Notes under the pieces: generated by a model
Told to the model about the DNA's origin: nothing
What the model saw: only the letters and a program-made list of their open reading frames with translations
Databases searched by the model: none
Program-made: the position numbers and the translations under genes
Shown here: in pieces, positions 1 to 4,531 of the stretch
Position numbering within the stretch: position 1 is the first letter of the stretch
Layout of the letters: the number at the start of each line of letters is the position of its first letter
NCBI GenBank assembly: GCA_947466555.1
Contig: CANIFK010000323.1
Location: 1 to 6,388, forward strand
Reading direction: 5' to 3'
From: Acidobacteriota bacterium
GTDB lineage: Bacteria; Acidobacteriota; Terriglobia; Bryobacterales; Bryobacteraceae
DNA: 6,388 nt

Positions 1-11
1 CAGCAGGCCGA

Positions 12-299
12 TTACCGCGCCCACGACGCTGCCCTCTGCCCGCGCTCCAGCCGGCTCTCGATCTCTTCCATCTGTTCGCCCAGCCGGGCGACCTTTTGGT
101 CGAGCTTCCGCACCCGGTCTTCCAGATTCTGCGGCACCGAGTCCATCGGAGGGGCCAGCATGCGGAACATCGCGTCCCGCGCCAGATCCGAGACGCTCCG
201 CGCGCCCTTTGTCTCACATAGCTCCTTCAACTGCCGGTACTCATCGTCCAGCAGGCGGATGCTCACCATCTTCGTTCTACGTTTAATCATTGCGGCCAT
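12..299 (-). CDS. Small ribbon-helix-helix protein with C-terminal coiled coil
   Basis: A 95-residue protein that I read as a ribbon-helix-helix (CopG/Arc-like) DNA-binding protein. Residues 10-17 (KMVSIRLL) would be the DNA-contacting strand. Residues 18-32 (DDEYRQLKELCETKG) and 36-48 (VSDLARDAMFRML) would be the two helices. A linker of about ten residues containing several prolines follows. Then comes a clean heptad stretch with L59, V63, L66, V70, L73, M77, I80 and L84 in a/d positions, which suggests oligomerisation or a partner-binding coil. Two starts are possible. ATG at 299 has GGAG 5 nt upstream. ATG at 290 would give 92 residues and overlaps the previous stop as ATGA, but lies 14 nt from GGAG, so I prefer 299. 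It overlaps the NusG-like gene, so the two are surely co-transcribed and probably translationally coupled. It occupies the place that UpxZ holds after UpxY in Bacteroides capsule loci, but I see no sequence likeness to UpxZ. Targets are unknown; self-regulation or modulation of the antiterminator are guesses. Confidence 0.75.
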   Translation of the reverse strand: MAAMIKRRTKMVSIRLLDDEYRQLKELCETKGARSVSDLARDAMFRMLAPPMDSVPQNLEDRVRKLDQKVARLGEQMEEIESRLERGQRAASWAR

Positions 300-802
300 A
301 TTGGCTCCAGGTCTAATCGCTCGACGCTTACGGCGACTGAGCGCTGCAATAGTTCTATGTTCACAATCACCCGGTGCCGCCCCTCGGCGCTCGCCAGGAT
401 TCCTTCTACGTCTTTCAAAGCTCCGGTCCGGAGCCGCACTCGCTGCCCGGCCGCCAGATACGGCCACGGTAGCGTCTCCTGGCCGCACCCGACGATCCGG
501 TGTAATGCAGCCATTTCGTGATCTTCCACGGGGACCGGACTCGGCCCGTTGCCCACAACCTGTACGACTCCAGGCGTCTCCAACACCGGCAGAAACCGCC
601 GCTCGGGCACCTGACAGAACACATACCCGCTAAACAACGGCAGGTCCACTTCCTTCACCCGGTCCGACCATTGACGCCGCGCCTTGTACATCGGCAGGAA
701 GCAGGAAATGCCTCGGGCGTCCAAAGACTGGGCGGTGGCTCGTTCAAAATTTGAGCGAACACGGACGGCAAACCATGCCCCCCGGGACACATCTGACAAC
801 AT
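287..802 (-). CDS. NusG-family (UpxY/RfaH-like) transcription antiterminator
   Basis: A 171-residue NusG paralogue of the specialised type that binds elongating RNA polymerase at selected operons. The NGN domain spans about residues 8-105. It starts with the typical strand WFAVRVRSNFE (10-20), followed by the FLPMY segment (35-39), LPLFSGYVFCQV (54-65) and the PGVVQVVG core (77-84). The KOW domain spans about 118-168, with GQRVRLRTGALKDVEG (119-134) and a VIVNIELLQRSVAVSV strand pair (145-160). The length matches RfaH/UpxY proteins. It lies apart from the usual secE-nusG-rplK context and is divergent from a TPR gene of exopolysaccharide type, which argues for a locus-specific factor, not housekeeping NusG. 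The ATG at 802 is preceded by AGGAG ten nt upstream (813-817). Transcription runs left, through the overlapping small RHH gene, presumably into polysaccharide genes beyond the window. The family is clear; the operon controlled is inferred. Confidence 0.9.
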   Translation of the reverse strand: MLSDVSRGAWFAVRVRSNFERATAQSLDARGISCFLPMYKARRQWSDRVKEVDLPLFSGYVFCQVPERRFLPVLETPGVVQVVGNGPSPVPVEDHEMAALHRIVGCGQETLPWPYLAAGQRVRLRTGALKDVEGILASAEGRHRVIVNIELLQRSVAVSVERLDLEPIWPQ

Positions 803-818
803 CAGATTCCCTCTCCTC

Positions 819-872
819 GCCTGTTCGGCGACAGGCTTCGCCCCCTTCAGTCACAGGCCGGGGGGAACCTGT
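819..872 (-). promoter_or_regulatory. Structured leader with alternating ACAGG/CCTGT segments
   Basis: Read 5' to 3' on the minus strand, the leader holds ACAGG (868-872), CCTGT (853-857), CCTGT (831-835) and ACAGG (820-824). The last two form a 6-bp hairpin GCCTGT/ACAGGC (819-824 with 831-836, 6-nt loop) whose 3' arm ends one base before the AGGAG Shine-Dalgarno (813-817). A second stem pairs 860-869 with 834-845: five C:G pairs, then UUC/GAA and GG/CC, with two single-base bulges. Its outer pairs compete with the first hairpin, and its loop contains one CCTGT copy. Several mutually exclusive folds are thus possible, as in attenuators or translational switches. I do not recognise a known riboswitch, and function is inferred. 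Confidence 0.4.
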
Positions 873-904
873 ATCCGCTGGGTATGACTTTAAGTTGAAC
901 TACT

Positions 905-933
905 AGAATCCAGGAACGTAATGCAAATGTCAA
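905..933 (-). promoter_or_regulatory. Candidate sigma-70-type promoter for the antiterminator gene
   Basis: On the minus strand, TTGACA (928-933) is a perfect -35 hexamer. After a 17-nt spacer comes GATTCT (905-910), a poor -10 match (3 of 6). Transcription would start near 898 and give a leader of about 95 nt before the ATG at 802. The -35 is convincing, the -10 is not; an activator or another sigma factor may be needed. Confidence 0.35.
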
Positions 934-963
934 TCGAAAAACCCGGTGTAATCCCTTAAGCGG

Positions 964-980
964 TACTATATGGAGGTATG
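964..980 (+). promoter_or_regulatory. Candidate -10 box immediately upstream of the TPR gene start
   Basis: TACTAT (964-969, TAnnnT pattern) ends 8 nt before the ATG at 978, so a transcript driven by it would begin at or next to the start codon. GGAGG (972-976) also lies there but only 1 nt from the ATG, too close for normal Shine-Dalgarno use. No good -35 is seen at the right distance. Weaker alternatives are TTGAAC (894-899) with CGTAAT (917-922) at 17-nt spacing, and TGTAAT (947-952). Confidence 0.3.
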
Positions 981-2150
981 ATTCGCCTTATTCCACTGGC
1001 ACTCGCGCTACTAAGTGTGATGGGCGGTGGGCTATTAGCATGGTCCCGCCTGGCGGAGTTGCCGGGAGATCATGCTCTTTGCCGCATGGGGTTCTGTGAA
1101 ACAGGCCCGCCCACCGTGGCGTCAGAACCGCTTAACCCATTCTCCTGGAGTGATTTAGCGGAAAGAAAGGCAGCCGCTGGCGACATCGCGGGGGCCCGGG
1201 AATCCTTCGCGCGCTCAGTACTTCTAGGACCTAATGTCGCTCCGGTTTTGATCCGGTTTGTAAACTTCGAAGTGGCGAACGGTGAGTTGGAGCGAACCGT
1301 ACCCACACTACGGCATATCCTGGAGCTCACTTCGGCGTATGACAGCGTCATTTTTCGCTACCTGGTCCGAAGCCAGGTTCCGCTCGATCGAGTTCTGACA
1401 GATGTCATACCGGATCCCGGGAAGGGATCGGCGGAAGTGGCGGCGGCGCGCGCCAGGGCCATCGCGGCGCACGCGGCGCTGCCGGACGGGGAAGCCCGGC
1501 CTCGGGGGGAGGCGGCTCGCGGATGGGTGGCCTACCTGATCGCCGACCGGCACCCGGAAGCCCCCAAAGCCTACCGGAGTCTGGCGGAGCGGGGTGGCAT
1601 CACGCCGGACCTCCGCAACCAGTGGATAGAGTACCTGGTGGGGGTCCGTAAGGAGTACCCGGCCGCGCTCGAGGCCTGGGCCGAGGCCCACAAACAGGAC
1701 GGATATCCGGCGAAGAACCGGATCTTCAACCCGAAATTCGAGGGCGCCAAGCCGAGCGGCCGAATGGACTGGTCCATCTCGCGCCACGAGCATGCCACCA
1801 CCAAGACCGGAGGAGGGCTGACGGTGACCTTCGACGGGAAAGACAACCTGGCGTATGGCCACGTGACCCAACAGACCTATCTCGCAGCCGGCCGGTGGCG
1901 GTTCGAGGCCGTTGCGGAGGCCGATGGGCTCACGACGGACCAGCGGCCGTTCTTCCGGATCAACGACGCCTTTGACGCGCGGCGGCTGGACGTATCGACG
2001 CCGATGGCGCCGGAGCGGATGGCGGCGGAGTTCACGGTGCCGGCCGGCGGGAGTTGGGTGTCGATCACCCTCCAGCGGCGGCAGTCGGAGAAGTTTGACA
2101 ACAAGATCGCCGGGACGCTCCGGTTGAAAGAGGTTCGGCTTGGCCAATAG
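978..2150 (+). CDS. Exported or membrane-anchored TPR protein with carbohydrate-binding-like C-terminal domain
   Basis: A 390-residue protein. Residues 2-22 form a hydrophobic segment (signal peptide or N-terminal anchor), followed by a short stretch with two cysteines (C35, C40). Helical TPR-like repeats cover about 55-120 (WSDLAERKAAAGDIAGARES, then FVNFEVANGELERTVPTLRH), and further helices run to about 240. From about 248 to the end the protein is predicted beta-rich: FNPKFEG (250-256), MDWSI (263-267), the core LTVTFDGKDNLAYGHVTQ (281-298), YLAAGRWRFEAVAEADGL (301-318), and a final strand ending LKEVRLG. From memory this N-F-E, D-W, F-D-G, V-x-Q and A-G-R-W pattern belongs to TPR proteins of bacterial exopolysaccharide loci with a jelly-roll-like tail, which fits the divergent antiterminator. 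The likely location is periplasmic, with a role in polysaccharide assembly or export; the exact function is unknown. The only in-frame start near the upstream stop (957) is ATG 978. Codon use changes abruptly near codon 148. Confidence 0.8.
   Translation: MIRLIPLALALLSVMGGGLLAWSRLAELPGDHALCRMGFCETGPPTVASEPLNPFSWSDLAERKAAAGDIAGARESFARSVLLGPNVAPVLIRFVNFEVANGELERTVPTLRHILELTSAYDSVIFRYLVRSQVPLDRVLTDVIPDPGKGSAEVAAARARAIAAHAALPDGEARPRGEAARGWVAYLIADRHPEAPKAYRSLAERGGITPDLRNQWIEYLVGVRKEYPAALEAWAEAHKQDGYPAKNRIFNPKFEGAKPSGRMDWSISRHEHATTKTGGGLTVTFDGKDNLAYGHVTQQTYLAAGRWRFEAVAEADGLTTDQRPFFRINDAFDARRLDVSTPMAPERMAAEFTVPAGGSWVSITLQRRQSEKFDNKIAGTLRLKEVRLGQ
1413..1429. repeat. Short inverted repeat at a codon-usage boundary
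   Basis: GATCCC (1413-1418) and GGGATC (1424-1429) form a perfect 6-bp inverted repeat with a 5-nt spacer inside the TPR gene. It lies where codon usage switches from mixed to strongly G/C-ending. It may be chance, since the protein reads through without interruption. Confidence 0.3.
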
Positions 2151-2781
2151 ACTACTGCTGCTCCACGCGGCGCGGCCGTCGGTGGACCCTGTGTCGGAGT
2201 TCTATCTCCGGGAGGCGGGGGACCTGGCGCCGGTCAACATCCTGGACGAAGGTGTCATGGGACATCTGCGGACGCAGGACTGGGGGCGGGCGGTGACGCG
2301 ACTGCGCAGCCTGATCCTGCAGGCGGTGGAGGAGTACGGCGTGGGCACCGTGCTGGTGACCTGCTCGGCTCTCGGGCCGGTGCAGATGACGGCGATCCGC
2401 GAGGGGTTGCCGGTACGGGCCCTGAAAATTGACGAGCCGATGTTGGAGCAGGCGGCGTTAACCTTCGCCGGGCCGATCGGGCTTGTGGCGACGTTCCCAT
2501 CGACGGTGGACACCTCGGTCGCCTGGCTGCGGCACTTCCAGCCGGAGGCGGAGATTGAAGTGAGCTGCGACGCCGGGGCGCTGGAGGGTTTGCTGCGGGG
2601 AGAGCGCGCTGAACACGACCGGCGGCTGATCGCGGCGGCCGAGGAAATGGCGGCTCGCGGAGTGGCCGGCATCGTTTTGGCGCAGGTCTCGATGGCGCGA
2701 TTGGCCGAAGAAATCAGAAGCCGGACGGGCCTCCCGGTATTAGAGAGCTTGACGACTTCATTGGCCGGGGTACGCCGCTAA
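2140..2781 (+). CDS. Asp/Glu racemase-superfamily protein
   Basis: A 213-residue member of the aspartate/glutamate/hydantoin racemase fold, a two-domain cofactor-free family that uses cysteines as acid/base. The first active-site motif is VTCSALGP (73-80) with C75. KIDEPM (96-101) and VATFPST (116-122) are family segments lining the pocket. At the second site, where classical racemases carry cysteine, the sequence is LAQVSMA (180-186), so the second catalytic cysteine is absent. True two-base racemisation is therefore doubtful; a one-cysteine reaction (isomerase, decarboxylase or lyase type) is possible, and the substrate cannot be told. PVLESLTTSL (199-208) is the usual C-terminal end. The start is TTG at 2140, 11 nt inside the end of the TPR gene, with AGAGG (2129-2133) 6 nt upstream. 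No earlier start has comparable support. The overlap implies co-transcription and coupling with the TPR gene. Confidence 0.82.
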   Translation: MANRLLLLHAARPSVDPVSEFYLREAGDLAPVNILDEGVMGHLRTQDWGRAVTRLRSLILQAVEEYGVGTVLVTCSALGPVQMTAIREGLPVRALKIDEPMLEQAALTFAGPIGLVATFPSTVDTSVAWLRHFQPEAEIEVSCDAGALEGLLRGERAEHDRRLIAAAEEMAARGVAGIVLAQVSMARLAEEIRSRTGLPVLESLTTSLAGVRR

Positions 2782-2823
2782 TGATAAGCTGTATGACCGC
2801 GCCTCACTTTTCAGCATAGAACC

Positions 2824-4329
2824 ATGCCCGCCCAGCCACCCCTCCCTAAAATCTGTATTGCCCTGGGTCTCAACACGGTTGAGAAACTGATGGCGCATGC
2901 CCGCTCCGAAGTAGAGAGCGGCGAGAAGTTCCTGGAGTTCCGGCTCGACTATCTGCCGCACCCGATGGACGGCGTGAAGGCGTTGCCGCGCTTTTTGGCT
3001 GAAAACCCGGAGTGTACGGTGTTGGCGACGGTGCGGCGGCATCAGAACCACGGTAAGTACGACGGCAGTATTCCGGAGCAGATCCGGATCCTGGAGGCCG
3101 CGGTGGAAGCCGGGGCCGTTGCCGTGGACCTGGAAATTGAAAGCGCGGAGAACGCCACCGATAAGTTAGAGACACTCAGGAACGGCTGTAAGTTAGTCAT
3201 CAGTTACCATAACTTCGAGGGCACGCCGTCCATTGAACCGGTGTTCAAACGGATGGCCAAGATTCCGGCGTACGCTTACAAGATTGTGACGACGGCGAAG
3301 AAGCCGAGCGACGCGCAGAAGATGCTGGCGTTGGCCAAGGCGCATCCGCGGGAGAAGCTGATTGTGCTGGCGATGGGCGAGCCTGGGTTTTCGACGCGGG
3401 TGCTGGCGCCGGCGTTTGGCGGTCTGTATACCTACGCGGCGCCGAACGCGGCGGAGGGCACGGCATCGGGCCAGGTGAGCGCGCGGATGTTGCGGCATCT
3501 GTACCGGCTGGACAAGTTCACCAAGGCGGCCAAGATCTATGGCGTGGTGGCCGATCCGGTGCGCCATTCCATTTCCCCGAACGTCCACAACCGGGCGTTC
3601 CAGAGCAAGCGGATGGACGCGGTGTACCTGCCGTTCCTGGTGCATGGGAACCAGCTGAAGGACTTCTTCCAGATGGCCGATGCGATGCCTCTGTCCGGGG
3701 CGAGCATCACGATTCCGCACAAGCAGAAGGTGATCCGGTATCTGGACACGGTGGAGCCGCTGGCCAAGCGGATTGGCGCGGTGAACACGATTTGGAAGAA
3801 AGCCGGGAAGTGGCGCGGGACGAACACGGACGCCGAGGGCGTGACGGTGCCGTTGGCGAAGCGGTTGAAGCTGGGGAAATCGACGGCGCTGATTGTCGGC
3901 AATGGCGGGGCGGCGCGTGGCGCGGCGTTTGCGCTGGCTGACGCGGGCGCAAAGGTATCTCTGGTGGGCCGGAACCTGGACCGGGTTCGGGCGCTGGCGC
4001 GGATCTGTAACGGGGAGCCGTTGTCGCGCGAGGTCGCCTCAACGCGGATGTTCGACGTGGTGGTGCACTGCACGCCAATGGGGATGTGGCCGCACGCCGA
4101 TGAGTGCTTCTTTGACGACCGTATCCCGGGCAAGCTGGTGTTCGACATGGTCTACAACCCACGGGAGACGAAGCTGCTGAAGATGGCCAAGGACCAGGGC
4201 GCGGAGACGATTGACGGGCTGGCGATGTTCCTGGAGCAGGCGGCGCGGCAGTTTGAGATCTTCACGGGTGAGACGGCGCCGCGAGCGGTGATGGAGAAGG
4301 CGGCGATTGAGTCTTTGGCCGGGCACTAG
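2824..4329 (+). CDS. aroDE: Bifunctional 3-dehydroquinate dehydratase (type I) / shikimate dehydrogenase
   Basis: A 501-residue cytoplasmic fusion for two consecutive steps of the shikimate pathway: 3-dehydroquinate to 3-dehydroshikimate, then NADPH-dependent reduction to shikimate. The N-terminal type I dehydratase (about 9-230) shows EFRLDY (38-43), TVRR (69-72), catalytic H129 in SYHNF, Schiff-base K153 in AYKIVTTAKKPSD, R192 and GQVSA (216-220). The C-terminal dehydrogenase (about 236-500) shows GVVADPVRHSISPNVHN (240-256) with shikimate-binding S249/S251, catalytic K300 in TIPHK, GAVNTI (318-323), D336 in NTDAEG, the nucleotide loop GNGGAARG (359-366), R383 in GRNLDR, CTPMGMWP (416-423), DMVYNPRET (441-449) and the FLEQA helix (469-473). 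All catalytic residues are present, so both halves should be active. ATG 2824 is the only in-frame start after the stop at 2794. No clear Shine-Dalgarno precedes it. The gap to the upstream gene is 42 bp, with no visible terminator. Confidence 0.95.
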   Translation: MPAQPPLPKICIALGLNTVEKLMAHARSEVESGEKFLEFRLDYLPHPMDGVKALPRFLAENPECTVLATVRRHQNHGKYDGSIPEQIRILEAAVEAGAVAVDLEIESAENATDKLETLRNGCKLVISYHNFEGTPSIEPVFKRMAKIPAYAYKIVTTAKKPSDAQKMLALAKAHPREKLIVLAMGEPGFSTRVLAPAFGGLYTYAAPNAAEGTASGQVSARMLRHLYRLDKFTKAAKIYGVVADPVRHSISPNVHNRAFQSKRMDAVYLPFLVHGNQLKDFFQMADAMPLSGASITIPHKQKVIRYLDTVEPLAKRIGAVNTIWKKAGKWRGTNTDAEGVTVPLAKRLKLGKSTALIVGNGGAARGAAFALADAGAKVSLVGRNLDRVRALARICNGEPLSREVASTRMFDVVVHCTPMGMWPHADECFFDDRIPGKLVFDMVYNPRETKLLKMAKDQGAETIDGLAMFLEQAARQFEIFTGETAPRAVMEKAAIESLAGH

Positions 4330-4348
4330 TTTCGGCTAGAATTGCCAT
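4315..4348 (+). promoter_or_regulatory. Candidate promoter for the amidase gene, possibly leaderless
   Basis: TTGGCC (4315-4320, 4 of 6) and TAGAAT (4337-4342, 5 of 6) are separated by 16 nt. The -10 box ends 6 nt before the ATG at 4349, so the mRNA would begin at the start codon. No Shine-Dalgarno is visible in the 19-nt gap after aroDE. The -35 lies within the last codons of aroDE. Confidence 0.4.
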
Positions 4349-4531
4349 ATGCGGCGACGAGAATTGGCTTGGGCATTGTTTGCGGGCGCAACCGTTGCCC
4401 CCGCTCAGACCACGACGGCGGCCGATGAGCTGACGGCGCGGCGGGAACAGGTCAAGGCGAATGGCGCCGCGCTGGCGAAGTTCGAGATCCCGATGGCGAC
4501 GGAGCCGGCCTTTGCCTTCAAAGCCTATTAG
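4349..4531 (+). pseudogene. N-terminal signal-peptide part of the amidase, cut off by a frameshift
   Basis: This 60-codon frame is the front end of the amidase that continues in another frame. Residues 1-5 are MRRRE, a positively charged, possibly twin-arginine n-region. Residues 6-18 are hydrophobic (LAWALFAGATVAP), with likely signal cleavage near the A-Q at 19-20. The mature part has a helix (about 25-45) and the segment KFEIPMATEPAFAFKAY (44-60), which resembles the extension that precedes the catalytic domain in acidobacterial secreted amidases (family memory). The frame has strongly G/C-ending codons up to TAG (4529-4531), whereas the overlapping amidase frame in the same stretch encodes an Arg-rich tail with poor codon use. 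Removing one T from TATTAG at 4528/4529 would continue the protein as KAY-SSPDVFWLS for 536 residues. Either the gene is broken, a base was misread, or ribosomes shift +1 here. Confidence 0.7.

Larger units (their letters stand above)
803..977. promoter_or_regulatory. Divergent intergenic control region
   Basis: This 175-bp gap between the leftward antiterminator gene and the rightward TPR gene must hold both promoters. It is the only sizeable non-coding stretch in the window and is more AT-rich from about 880 to 970. Visible elements are a perfect TTGACA on the minus strand (928-933), a structured minus-strand leader (819-872), and a TACTAT box just before the TPR start. I see no tRNA or known riboswitch class. 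Confidence 0.7.

Noticed and set aside
300..488. Upstream extension of the RHH frame on the minus strand to an ATG at 488
   Set aside because: The extra 63 residues are Arg/Ala-rich out-of-frame translation of the antiterminator gene. ATG 299 has its own GGAG at 5 nt.
160..633. Plus-strand open frame of 157 codons opposite the antiterminator and RHH genes
   Set aside because: No domain, Arg/Ser-rich, no ribosome binding site, and it spans two well-supported minus-strand genes.
873..884. Resemblance of the minus-strand GCGGATAC stretch to the RfaH ops element
   Set aside because: The match to the GGCGGTAG core is poor, and ops elements belong in the leaders of target operons; not supported without conservation data.
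1339..1355. ATGAC-AGC-GTCAT followed by a short T run, resembling a mini-terminator
   Set aside because: The stem is only 5 bp with no GC-rich base, and it lies within the coding frame of the TPR gene. It is unlikely to stop transcription.
1308..2147. Long minus-strand open frame (279 codons) opposite the TPR gene
   Set aside because: Its product is Arg/Pro-rich and low in complexity with no recognisable domain, and the plus strand carries a clear signal segment, TPR helices and a beta domain. It is a shadow of high GC.
2749..2754. TTGACG as a possible -35 for aroDE
   Set aside because: No -10-like hexamer occurs at 15-19 nt spacing. The nearest TATGAC (2792-2797) is far too distant.
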